Assembly: GCA_026003175.1 (NCBI GenBank) | Contig: BPGT01000002.1 | Span: 1,240,001 to 1,304,000 of the forward strand | Source of the DNA: Armatimonadota bacterium | Lineage (GTDB): Bacteria; Armatimonadota; HRBIN16 | Reading direction: 5' to 3' | Length of the DNA stretch: 64,000 nt | Part shown: one piece after another, positions 37,417 through 45,544 of the stretch | Numbering within the stretch: position 1 is the stretch's first letter | Layout: every line of letters starts with the position of its first letter | Notes under the pieces: generated by a model | Told to the model about the DNA's origin: nothing | The model's database searches: none | Seen by the model: only the letters and a program-made list of their open reading frames with translations | Position numbers and translations under genes: made by a program

Positions 37417-40400
37417 ATGCAACGCGACACGCACCAGGCATCCGAGAGCCTGCCTCTGGTCGGGGCAGCATATTTCTACTGGTACGAATGGGACACGCAC
37501 GCTGGTGAATGGGGCAACTGGGTCAACGGCATCCACAATACACCGCTATACGGCTACTACGACAGCCGTAAAGTGGCAGACAATGTGCGCTCGCAACTGC
37601 TCGCCGCCGACTGGGGCATCACGCACCTTTACATGGACTACTGGGGACAGGGCTGGCGCGGTGAAGGTGGAGAGCCTCGTGAAGCCACTGTGCTGAAAGC
37701 CACCGAGCATGTGCACGCGCTGGGCTATCGCCTCTTTATGGGATTATATCAGGACGGCGAAAACTTCGCCATGCGCGAGTTCTGGCGCAATGTCAGCGAA
37801 CAGCGTGACACCGTGTACTGGATGCGCCAGTATGCTCGCTCGCCCGTGTGGACATGGCTGGGCGGAAAGCCTTTCCAGCTGGTCTACTCGCGCAACGGCG
37901 CACCACAGCTCACGGAAGACCATCGGGGATTCCAGCAATGGCTCCGGGAGCGATACCGCACCATCGAACAGCTGAACAGCGAATGGGGTACTCGCTACAG
38001 CGATTTTGGGCAAATCCGCATGGACGTGAACAGTACCGGCTTCCAGCGCGCGCTGAGCATCGAATATCAGTACGAGAAATGGCAGCGCGATTGGCACAAG
38101 CTGGAGGAGCTGATCCGGCAGGAGTTCGGTCTGCCCGGTCTGGCTGCCTCTTTTGACGTAGGCTACGCACCCTTCATGGGCTTCGGCTTCGAGCGGTTTG
38201 CGCGCGTGTTCGATGGGGCGCACTCGTACGCGGGCATTTTCGGTGTGCCGCATGAGCAAGATGCTGAACGTTTCCTGCAGGCGGCGGTCACCCACAGGTG
38301 CGGGGGCGTGTTCTTTGACCACCTGAAGCACCGCTATTTCGATTGGGGCATCCGCGTGCCCGGTACCGCCTACCCGCCCGAACCCCACCATTACGACCGT
38401 TTCTGGGTGGGCAACCTGATGCGCGAGGTAGACGGTGTGCTGCATCTCAGCTGGAACGAGTGGTGGGAAGGCTCCAACCTCGAACCAAGCTTCGAAGGCG
38501 GCAAACGATTCTGCGAGACGAACCTGCTGTACAGCACCCTCTGGCAGCTGACCTATCCACGCTTGCAGAAGGAAGTACCCGTTGCCTTGCTGGTAAACGA
38601 CTGGATTTTCGAGAGCGGCGACGGCGACGCAAACGACCTTTACCATGCGGTGCAGGCTCTTCGGGCGATACAGGCTCCTTTCGAGGTGCTGCCGCAGAGT
38701 GAGATAGGCTCGGAACACCTGCAGAAGTACAGCGTGGTGATTGCGCCATCGGGTGGAGCGGGCTTCGGACTGAACGACAAGCGCGAGCGCATAGCGGATG
38801 TGCTGAAAGAATGGCTCCAGCAGGGCAACCGAACACTTATCATCTCAGCATCATCGGTAGAATGCACCAACGCAATGATGTCCGTTACCCCTTCCTCACA
38901 ACCTGAAACCTCCCGCCAGCGGTTTAACTTCTTTGTAGACGTTGGCGTGCCGGGCGATGAGAGGATACTACAAAATGGCTTCAGCGGGCGTGAGGACTGG
39001 GGCAAGCTGCCTGCTGGTGCTTACGGAGCGGGCAGTCAGGCAACTGTGCGCTGGACGCCCGGATCGGGTACGGTAACCGATCTTCTGCTTCCCGCCCTGC
39101 CGAATACCGACCTGCTCCTGCGCTGGCATGGCAGCGTGATGTGGCAGCACCGGATGAGCGTGCTTGTCAACAACGAACGGGTGGGCGAAGTGGTGCTGGA
39201 ACCCGGCTGGCGCGTTTATGAGGTGCACATTCCCGCCTCCGCCATCGGCGCATCGCGCGTTGCAGAGGTGCGATGGCAGTTCTCGGAGGCGATGATCCCG
39301 CGCGAGAGGGAGCCGCAGCGATTCAAAGACGAAAGCCGAGCCTGCAACCTTGCGCTGGACTGGGTACAAATCTCCACCTCCGACGTGCCCGCAGGCGAAA
39401 GGCAAAGCGTGGAATGGCAACCGACAGACATCGCCCGCTTCGCCGAAGATGAGATGGTCTTCCGCACCCCCCTGCAACGCCGCCGCAGCCGCCTGCCGGA
39501 GGGCGAAGTGCTCAGCCGCTACAGCGACGGCTTGCCGCGCGACGTGCTGACATCTGTCAAGGGCTCCCATCTGCTCACGGTGAACGGCATCTTCACCGAC
39601 GACACACGCTGGTGGGCAAAGGTGCTGGAAGGGATAGCGAACATCCCGTGTGGCAAATACGTCCGTCTCGCTGACGGTAGTCTTCCCGACACTCCCGACC
39701 TGATGAGCGCGGCGTTGTGGGCGGAAAACACCTGCTTCCTGCTGCTGGAAAACCGCACGGGGCAGACGCAACAGGTCACCCTGCATCCACCGGAGAGAAA
39801 CAACCTGCCGCTGGCGGAAGTAACCACTCTGACCATAGACGGCAGGCACTTTCTCCCGCGCAAGGTAGCCTCCCTGCCTTTCGAAGACACCGTACAATAT
39901 GTCTCCGCCTACCAGCTGGTGTACGCGCCGGTGCAGATAGCCACCCCTAAGTGGGCTGTGTTTCCTGGTGGTAAACCGCGCGTGCCGGTGACGGTCCAGA
40001 GCCTCTTGCCTGAGCCGGTAACCGTCACCCTGCAGATAGGCGCGAAGATCGCCAGCATCAGAGGCGAGCCGATGACGCTTCGCCTCGCCCCGGCAGAAAG
40101 TAAGAGAGTAGAGCTGCGCTGCGAGGTCAAGCCCTTTGCCGACTGGGGTGTCAAAACGGTGTATGTGGAAGCAACATGGCAAGGGGGCAACGGACAGCAA
40201 CAGAAGGCGTTCTTCCTGCGCCCACTAACCGTCGGACGCAACGCCAACGTGCGCGTGCTGAATACATCCGCATCCTCTCACGCTCCCTCCGTATCTGTTA
40301 CCAATGCGCCCTTTACCTCTCACGGCAACATGCGCTGGTGGCACCCTGCGCTGGACGTGTCCGGCGAAACCGCCCGGGACGTGGAAATAGTGTTTTCGGG

Positions 40401-42075
40401 CACACGCATCCGTGTCGGCGACTTGCGTGAGGGCGAGCGCAAAGAGGTGCGCCTGCCGATACCGTTCACCTCCCAGTTGCAAACTCGCCAGGCAACCGTC
40501 ACTATCCGCTGGCGCGACAGCGCAGGCATCCGCGAACGCACCGAGCCACTGACCGTCGCCACCGCGCCGCCTCGCCTGCCCAGAACTCGCCCGGAACAGG
40601 TATCCTCCCTGCTCATCACTAGCGCAGACGAGGCGCGAGGGATGCCTCTCTCTGTGCCTCTGCCTGCCGGTTGGCGTGGGCGAGCGTGGCAGTTACGCCT
40701 GCCGAATGGCACTCCCCTGCCCACACACATCGCCGATGGCAGATTGCATTTCATCGTCCCACCGCGCACACCGAGCTGGCGCATCGACATTGGCGCTCCC
40801 GGCGACGAGCAGGTGCTTGTGCGCGGCATGGCTCAGCGCGAGAGGTGGGCGCAGGGCAATACGGTGCGCTGGATACCGGGAGAGGGACGCGAGACGGTGC
40901 TTCGTGTGCCTGTTCCTGCGGAGGGCGCATATCGCCTGCTGCTTCACGGGCAAGCGATGTGGGCAAATCGCGTTGTTATGTTCGCCGATGGACAGAAGGT
41001 GGGTGAGTATGACCTGCGTCCGGGCTGGCAAACTCTGGCGATCAACCTGCCGCCGCGCAAACGCTCATCCACACAACCTGTAGAGATTCGCCTGCTCTTC
41101 GAGCAAGCACACCGTCCGGCTGAGAAAGGCGCGGGCGATGACCGCCGGGTATGCAACCTCGCACTGGACTGGGTTGCGCTGGAGCGGGTGGAGGAAACAG
41201 GTTCGGTGGTGCTGGCGGTGTCTCCTCTGCGAGGTGTGCCTCCATCACCTATCCGAGTGCAAACAGGCAATAGAGCGGTGCGCGTGGACAATGGCATGCT
41301 GGAGCTGGAGTGGCGCGAAGACGCCGGAGGCACACTCACCCGCCTGTATTCGAGACGCACCGGAAGAGACTACGCTGCGCAAAGCTGCGGCACAGGCATT
41401 GGCACGTTCGGCAGGAGTGACCCCAGGCATCCTGCGCAGGACACCGCGCATTTTGTGATAGACGACATCCGGTGGCAGCGCAACGGCAAGGCAAACGTGC
41501 GCGTCATCGAACGCAACCCGGTATGGACGACGGTAGAGGTTACCGCCGGAGGAGGCAACCTACCCCTGCGGGTGACGCAACGCTACCGTGTGTTCGCCGG
41601 ACTGCCGCTGGTGGAGGTGGATGTGCGAGTTCAGCCCCTGTCGGCGGAAGCGGATGAGCTCGTGGCGTTGGAAGCACGCTTCGCCGCCCGCTGGTGGACA
41701 AAGAGCTTCCCCAATTTCGTAGGCGTAGGCGATAACCCGCCGGAGGTGTACGGTGCGAAGGTACACTTCGGCTGGCGGATGGGCGACTGGGTGCCGCCCG
41801 TGCTGACGCTGTTCCACCCCGGCGACCTGAGCGAGAGCTTCTCCCTGCTCATTGCCGAGAACGAAGGATGTAACTGGGTGCGACAGGGCTTCTGGGGTGA
41901 CGTTCGCGGTAAGCCTGCTGAAGCCCGCCGACACGCCATAATGGAGCTGGTCGCCCAGCCGGTGATGCCCGTCCACCTGCGATACTGGCTCTGGCTTCAC
42001 GAGGGGTACCATGTACACGCCCGCCAGATGCGCCAGAGGCTGATGCATCCGGTACGCGTGGTCCCGTTGCCCTGA
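37417..42075 (+). CDS. Giant multidomain protein with glycoside-hydrolase-like barrel and duplicated beta module
   Basis: A 1552-residue protein without signal peptide. Residues about 10-390 look like a glycosidase TIM barrel (GAAYFYWYEWDTHAGEWGNW, LYMDYWGQGW, LNSEWGTRYSDFG, HLSWNEWWEGSNLEP), recalling GH99-like and GH42-like enzymes without a clear family. A domain resembling an amidotransferase/flavodoxin fold follows (about 390-500). A module of about 140 residues occurs twice, near 508-651 and 1123-1258 (PGDERIL/PGDEQVL, ending CNLALDWV in both). The last 270 residues resemble the beta-sandwich end of family 38 mannosidases. GGAAGGAG precedes the ATG. Substrate unknown. Confidence 0.75.
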   Translation: MQRDTHQASESLPLVGAAYFYWYEWDTHAGEWGNWVNGIHNTPLYGYYDSRKVADNVRSQLLAADWGITHLYMDYWGQGWRGEGGEPREATVLKATEHVHALGYRLFMGLYQDGENFAMREFWRNVSEQRDTVYWMRQYARSPVWTWLGGKPFQLVYSRNGAPQLTEDHRGFQQWLRERYRTIEQLNSEWGTRYSDFGQIRMDVNSTGFQRALSIEYQYEKWQRDWHKLEELIRQEFGLPGLAASFDVGYAPFMGFGFERFARVFDGAHSYAGIFGVPHEQDAERFLQAAVTHRCGGVFFDHLKHRYFDWGIRVPGTAYPPEPHHYDRFWVGNLMREVDGVLHLSWNEWWEGSNLEPSFEGGKRFCETNLLYSTLWQLTYPRLQKEVPVALLVNDWIFESGDGDANDLYHAVQALRAIQAPFEVLPQSEIGSEHLQKYSVVIAPSGGAGFGLNDKRERIADVLKEWLQQGNRTLIISASSVECTNAMMSVTPSSQPETSRQRFNFFVDVGVPGDERILQNGFSGREDWGKLPAGAYGAGSQATVRWTPGSGTVTDLLLPALPNTDLLLRWHGSVMWQHRMSVLVNNERVGEVVLEPGWRVYEVHIPASAIGASRVAEVRWQFSEAMIPREREPQRFKDESRACNLALDWVQISTSDVPAGERQSVEWQPTDIARFAEDEMVFRTPLQRRRSRLPEGEVLSRYSDGLPRDVLTSVKGSHLLTVNGIFTDDTRWWAKVLEGIANIPCGKYVRLADGSLPDTPDLMSAALWAENTCFLLLENRTGQTQQVTLHPPERNNLPLAEVTTLTIDGRHFLPRKVASLPFEDTVQYVSAYQLVYAPVQIATPKWAVFPGGKPRVPVTVQSLLPEPVTVTLQIGAKIASIRGEPMTLRLAPAESKRVELRCEVKPFADWGVKTVYVEATWQGGNGQQQKAFFLRPLTVGRNANVRVLNTSASSHAPSVSVTNAPFTSHGNMRWWHPALDVSGETARDVEIVFSGTRIRVGDLREGERKEVRLPIPFTSQLQTRQATVTIRWRDSAGIRERTEPLTVATAPPRLPRTRPEQVSSLLITSADEARGMPLSVPLPAGWRGRAWQLRLPNGTPLPTHIADGRLHFIVPPRTPSWRIDIGAPGDEQVLVRGMAQRERWAQGNTVRWIPGEGRETVLRVPVPAEGAYRLLLHGQAMWANRVVMFADGQKVGEYDLRPGWQTLAINLPPRKRSSTQPVEIRLLFEQAHRPAEKGAGDDRRVCNLALDWVALERVEETGSVVLAVSPLRGVPPSPIRVQTGNRAVRVDNGMLELEWREDAGGTLTRLYSRRTGRDYAAQSCGTGIGTFGRSDPRHPAQDTAHFVIDDIRWQRNGKANVRVIERNPVWTTVEVTAGGGNLPLRVTQRYRVFAGLPLVEVDVRVQPLSAEADELVALEARFAARWWTKSFPNFVGVGDNPPEVYGAKVHFGWRMGDWVPPVLTLFHPGDLSESFSLLIAENEGCNWVRQGFWGDVRGKPAEARRHAIMELVAQPVMPVHLRYWLWLHEGYHVHARQMRQRLMHPVRVVPLP

Positions 42076-42191
42076 CAGGACTGGTCATCTTATTGTCTGG
42101 TGAACCTGATCTTCGCATCGTCAATCTGTTGCTCTTGTATGGGCGTTGCGGAAGGGTAGCAAGTTTTTGCCGTTTTGTCTTTTCAACCCCC

Positions 42192-42220
42192 TTGACTCCT
42201 TTGGCAAGTGGTGTTATAAT
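42192..42220 (+). promoter_or_regulatory. Strong promoter of the LacI-family gene
   Basis: TTGACT (42192-42197) and a perfect TATAAT (42215-42220) with a 17-base spacer; the expected start of transcription falls at or just before the first operator. Confidence 0.8.
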
Positions 42221-42228
42221 GAGGTTGT

Positions 42229-42246
42229 TAGTTGAACGTCAAACTA
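42229..42246. promoter_or_regulatory. LacI-type operator O1
   Basis: TAGTTGAACGTCAAACTA is an 18-bp dyad (TAGTT-nn-ACGT-nn-AACTA) centred on CG, as expected for LacI-family sites. It begins nine bases after the -10 element, where a bound repressor would block transcription. Confidence 0.7.
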
Positions 42247-42260
42247 TTTTTGGTCTTTAT

Positions 42261-42278
42261 TGGTTGAACGTTAGACTA
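42261..42278. promoter_or_regulatory. LacI-type operator O2
   Basis: TGGTTGAACGTTAGACTA matches O1 at 14 of 18 positions, on the same strand and 32 bp downstream (three helical turns). It ends ten bases before the regulator's start codon. Confidence 0.65.
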
Positions 42279-42288
42279 GGAAAGATAA

Positions 42289-43380
42289 ATGCCTGAAGGG
42301 ACCCCAACCATCAAAGACGTCGCCGAACGGGCGGGTGTGTCGGTAACCACCGTAACCAACGTGCTGCACGGGCGAGGTGGTCGCTTCTCGGAGGAGACCA
42401 GAGAGCGCGTGCTGCAGGCGGTGGAAGAGCTGGGCTACCGTCCCAACCAGATTGCACGCAGCCTGGTGCGCCGACGCAGTCACACACTGGGTGTGGTGGT
42501 GGAACATTTTCGTGGCGCGCTATTAGGTAACCCGTACTACTCTACTTTACTGGATGGCATTCTTGCCGAAGCAGTGCAGTCGGGTTACCAGATAAAGATC
42601 ATCGCGCTGGAACGCCCTGACCCAACCCATGCACGTATGAACACGGAGGACGGCTCTATCGACGGCGCGATTCTAGCTGCGCCTCTGCATCAAAGCCCTC
42701 TGTTACAGTGGGTAGAGGACTGCAATATTCCCCGCGTGGTGGCAGGTAGCAGCCCGCGCGACCTGCGCGCCGCCTGCGTGGATGTAGATGACGAGGGATC
42801 TGTGTACGCCGCCGTCAAGTGGCTGGTAGAGATCGGACACCGACGCATCGCCTTCATCGCCGGTCCGGTCAACTACTGGAGCGCGAGGCAGCGCGAACAG
42901 GGCTACCTGCGCGCTCTGCACGATGCGGGTATCACCCCCACCCCACACTGGATACGGCGAGGTAACTACAGCACCCTTTCTGGAAGACAGGCGATGGATC
43001 TGTTGCTGCAGGTGCGTCCAGCGTTCTCGGCGGTGGTATGCTGCAACGACTGGATGGCTCTGGGTGCGCTGGAAGTGCTTCGTCGTAAGGGATTACTGGT
43101 ACCCGATGATATATCGGTGTTGGGCTTTGACGATGTAGAGGCGGCGGCAGTCGCTTCTCCGCCCCTGACTACCATCCGGCAGCCAGTGCGCGAAATCGGC
43201 ATTACCGCCGCCCGACTGCTGATTCAACAGATCGAGAGCGGCAAACCGTCTACCGAGCATGTGATATTCCCGGGCGAGCTGGTGCAGCGAGACAGTGTAG
43301 TCCCCTGTTCACCTGAACCGCCCGACAGCATAAAGCAACAACAGCGCACACGCCCGCGGCGCAGGCGCTACTCACTCTGA
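42289..43380 (+). CDS. LacI-family transcriptional repressor
   Basis: A 363-residue regulator: helix-turn-helix TIKDVAERAGVSVTTVTNVL (7-26), the hinge helix near RPNQIARSLV, and a periplasmic-binding-protein-like sugar domain (LGVVVEHF, FSAVVCCNDWMALGALEVL, DISVLGFDDVEAAA). The C-terminal tail is basic (RPRRRRYSL). AGGA lies seven bases before the ATG. Two operator dyads in its own leader point to autoregulation; the glycosidase-like gene upstream and the membrane protein and prepilin downstream are candidate targets. Ligand unknown. Confidence 0.93.
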   Translation: MPEGTPTIKDVAERAGVSVTTVTNVLHGRGGRFSEETRERVLQAVEELGYRPNQIARSLVRRRSHTLGVVVEHFRGALLGNPYYSTLLDGILAEAVQSGYQIKIIALERPDPTHARMNTEDGSIDGAILAAPLHQSPLLQWVEDCNIPRVVAGSSPRDLRAACVDVDDEGSVYAAVKWLVEIGHRRIAFIAGPVNYWSARQREQGYLRALHDAGITPTPHWIRRGNYSTLSGRQAMDLLLQVRPAFSAVVCCNDWMALGALEVLRRKGLLVPDDISVLGFDDVEAAAVASPPLTTIRQPVREIGITAARLLIQQIESGKPSTEHVIFPGELVQRDSVVPCSPEPPDSIKQQQRTRPRRRRYSL

Positions 43381-43399
43381 ACAGGAGGTGCAGGCTCCT

Positions 43400-43687
43400 A
43401 TGAACATGAAAAAAGAAGTTTCTCCATCCGTGGCGATAGCGGTTATCGTTATTGCCGTGCTCATTGCAGGTTTCTTCCTGTATCGGGCTTTCGTGGGAAA
43501 CCGTCCCAGTACCGCGCCCTCGCAGATGGGCTTGAAGGTGAACGAACTGGTCAACCGCACAGGAGGCGATGCCCGATTGCTCACCCCGGAGGAACGCAAG
43601 CTGGTGATGGAAGCTATCCAGAAACGGATGATACCACCAGGCATCTTTAGAAACCTGGACATGAGCCAGGCAAATCCAACCAACTAA
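43400..43687 (+). CDS. Small single-pass membrane protein
   Basis: A 95-residue protein with one hydrophobic helix near the N-terminus (VAIAVIVIAVLIAGFFLYRA) and a soluble C-terminal part ending in a helical stretch (LTPEERKLVMEAIQKRM). The ATG at 43400 has AGGAGGT ten bases upstream; ATG at 43406 is possible. It lies between the LacI regulator (20 bases) and a prepilin (27 bases), so the three are probably co-transcribed. It may assist prepilin handling; that is inference from position. Confidence 0.7.
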   Translation: MNMKKEVSPSVAIAVIVIAVLIAGFFLYRAFVGNRPSTAPSQMGLKVNELVNRTGGDARLLTPEERKLVMEAIQKRMIPPGIFRNLDMSQANPTN

Positions 43688-43714
43688 TCCCAAAACCAAA
43701 GGAGGTTCGCTGAC

Positions 43715-44578
43715 ATGTCACGCAACAGAGCGTTCACGCTCATCGAACTGCTCGTCGTCATCGCGATTATCGCGATACTGGCGGCGATCCTGTTCCCGGT
43801 GTTCGCTCGCGCCCGGGAGATGGCACGCAAAACCTCGTGCCTTTCCAACATCAAGCAGCTGTCTCTGGCGGTGCTGCAGTATGCGCAGGATTACGATGAG
43901 ACCCTGCCTTACCCCGGCTGGTCGCCTATCGAGACGCCTGCTGGACTGGCGTGCCACGGCTGGCGATACGCCGTGCAACCCTACATCAAGAACACGGGTA
44001 TCTACCTGTGCATGAGCTTCGAGCAGCCGGGCGAGCCGATCTGGAACTGGTCGTGCTACCACGACACCGAGGGTGTGTATCCCCCTGCGCTCATGAGCCG
44101 ATTAAGCGAGACTGGCTATACGATGGAGATGAACATCGGCATCAAGCGCTCCTACGGCGGCGCAGCCAACTGGGCGCAAAAGAACGAGGTAGGCGTGCGC
44201 CTGGGCTGGATTGTGAACCCGCTGCTGCCTAACCCGGTGCAACTGGCAGCCATCCCGCGCCCTGCCACTGTCATCCAGCTGCTGGAATCGCGCGAGTACT
44301 GGAACGACCACGGCCCCTGGGTGCTCAACGGCGACTGGTTCCGAGCCTGGTTCGACCAGAACAAGGGCGTGGTCACCTCGCACAACGGCATCAGCAACTG
44401 GAGCTTCCACGATGGTCATGTGAAAGCCATCAAGCTCTGCGCCACGATGGGCGCGCTGAACTGGACCAACGAACAGGGTCCCACCGACGACTATCTGTGG
44501 GACTGGAAGCCCGCTCAGCAAGTGGAGTGGCTGCGCGACTGGCGTGACCGCTGCCGCACTATCCCCGAGTACCAGTAA
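43715..44578 (+). CDS. Type II secretion/type IV prepilin-like protein (DUF1559-like)
   Basis: A 287-residue protein with a class III prepilin signal: [20 protein letters not shown] following a short basic leader, with Glu at position +5 of the mature protein. The [14 protein letters not shown] and [20 protein letters not shown] stretch and the late [13 protein letters not shown] (H-x-DG end) are typical of the large prepilin-like families of Armatimonadota and Planctomycetes. It would be processed by a prepilin peptidase and sit at the membrane or in a pseudopilus. AAAGGAGG precedes the ATG. Confidence 0.9.
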   Translation: MSRNRAFTLIELLVVIAIIAILAAILFPVFARAREMARKTSCLSNIKQLSLAVLQYAQDYDETLPYPGWSPIETPAGLACHGWRYAVQPYIKNTGIYLCMSFEQPGEPIWNWSCYHDTEGVYPPALMSRLSETGYTMEMNIGIKRSYGGAANWAQKNEVGVRLGWIVNPLLPNPVQLAAIPRPATVIQLLESREYWNDHGPWVLNGDWFRAWFDQNKGVVTSHNGISNWSFHDGHVKAIKLCATMGALNWTNEQGPTDDYLWDWKPAQQVEWLRDWRDRCRTIPEYQ

Positions 44579-44589
44579 TCCAGCCCAAG

Positions 44590-44621
44590 GGTTCGAGCCT
44601 CCCTGCCCGGAGGCTCGAACC
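44590..44621 (+). terminator. Intrinsic-terminator-like hairpin after the prepilin gene
   Basis: GGTTCGAGCCTCC (44590-44602) and GGAGGCTCGAACC (44609-44621) are a perfect 13-bp inverted repeat with a 6-base loop, 12 bases after the stop. The following AGCTTTCTATCC is only weakly T-rich. Confidence 0.75.
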
Positions 44622-44646
44622 AGCTTTCTATCCCTCAGCCCACACC

Positions 44647-44675
44647 TTGACACCACCTCCCCAAAAGCGTATCCT
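44647..44675 (+). promoter_or_regulatory. Promoter of the HAD-clostripain-like operon
   Basis: A perfect TTGACA (44647-44652) and TATCCT (44670-44675) with a 17-base spacer, 38 bases before the HAD start codon. Confidence 0.6.
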
Positions 44676-44713
44676 TTTAATAGCGGCGTGACTCTCAACA
44701 CGAAAGAGGCAAT

Positions 44714-45544
44714 ATGGGTTCCCTTCCCTTTGAACTGGTAGCGGTAGACCTGGACGGCACATTAGCGGACGAGCATAACCGCTGTTCTCCGGTAGATCTG
44801 CGGGCGATGCACGCGGTGACTGAACAAGGAGCATACGTGGTCATCGCCTCCGGCAGGATGCACGCTGCCACCGAACGCTTCTGGCACGAGGCACGGCTCA
44901 ACGCGCCTATCCTCTCCTACAACGGCGCAATGATCAAACACCCGCGCGATGGCTTCATCTGGTTCCATCTGACCGTGCCCGCTCCTTTTGCGGACGAGAT
45001 AGTAGACTTTTGCGAAGCACACAGCTACCACCTGAACTATTATCTGAACGACCACCTCTACGTGAAGGAAGAAACCCGCTGGTCTCAGCTGTACCACCAG
45101 CGCACGGGGTCGGTCATCGAACCGGTGGGCAGTCTCACGCGCTTCCGGGGGCACTCCCCTACCAAACTCATCCTGATTGACACCCCTGAAACCACCGACA
45201 AGCTTAGGGAGATGTTTCACGACCGCTTCGGCGAGCGGCTGAATATCATCAAGAGCAACGACGAGTACCTAGAGTTTATGCACCCGGGCGCGAACAAGGC
45301 GCGTACCCTGCAGCGGCTGGCGTATCAGCTGGGCGTGCCGCGTGAGCGCGTGCTGGCTATCGGCGACGGCAATAACGACATCCCCATGATGCAATGGGCG
45401 GGCTACGCGGTGGCAATGGGCAACGCCAAACCAGCCGTCAAGGAGCTGGCGCACCAGATTGCTCCGCCAATCGAGCAAAACGGTCTGGCGGTCGCACTCG
45501 TCGATATTTTCAAACTGGATGCAAAGGAGGTCTTCGGCTCTTGA
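44714..45544 (+). CDS. Cof-type HAD-superfamily phosphatase
   Basis: A 276-residue hydrolase with DLDGTLAD (catalytic Asp pair) at residues 12-19, the ASGRM Thr/Ser motif II position, LSYNGAMI, and the metal-binding IGDGNNDIPMMQWAG; the large C2B cap fits the Cof subfamily acting on sugar phosphates or similar small metabolites. The substrate cannot be read from sequence. Its stop overlaps the TTG start of the downstream lipoprotein gene. Confidence 0.9.
   Translation: MGSLPFELVAVDLDGTLADEHNRCSPVDLRAMHAVTEQGAYVVIASGRMHAATERFWHEARLNAPILSYNGAMIKHPRDGFIWFHLTVPAPFADEIVDFCEAHSYHLNYYLNDHLYVKEETRWSQLYHQRTGSVIEPVGSLTRFRGHSPTKLILIDTPETTDKLREMFHDRFGERLNIIKSNDEYLEFMHPGANKARTLQRLAYQLGVPRERVLAIGDGNNDIPMMQWAGYAVAMGNAKPAVKELAHQIAPPIEQNGLAVALVDIFKLDAKEVFGS

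Noticed and set aside
37744-40200. Two long minus-strand open frames (324 and 410 codons) opposite the 1552-residue gene
   Set aside because: Antisense shadows of a high-GC gene; no motifs and no ribosome-binding sites.
44590-44621. GGTTCGAGCC segment resembling the T-arm of a tRNA
   Set aside because: It is half of a perfect 13-bp palindrome after a stop codon; there is no acceptor stem, anticodon arm or CCA context.
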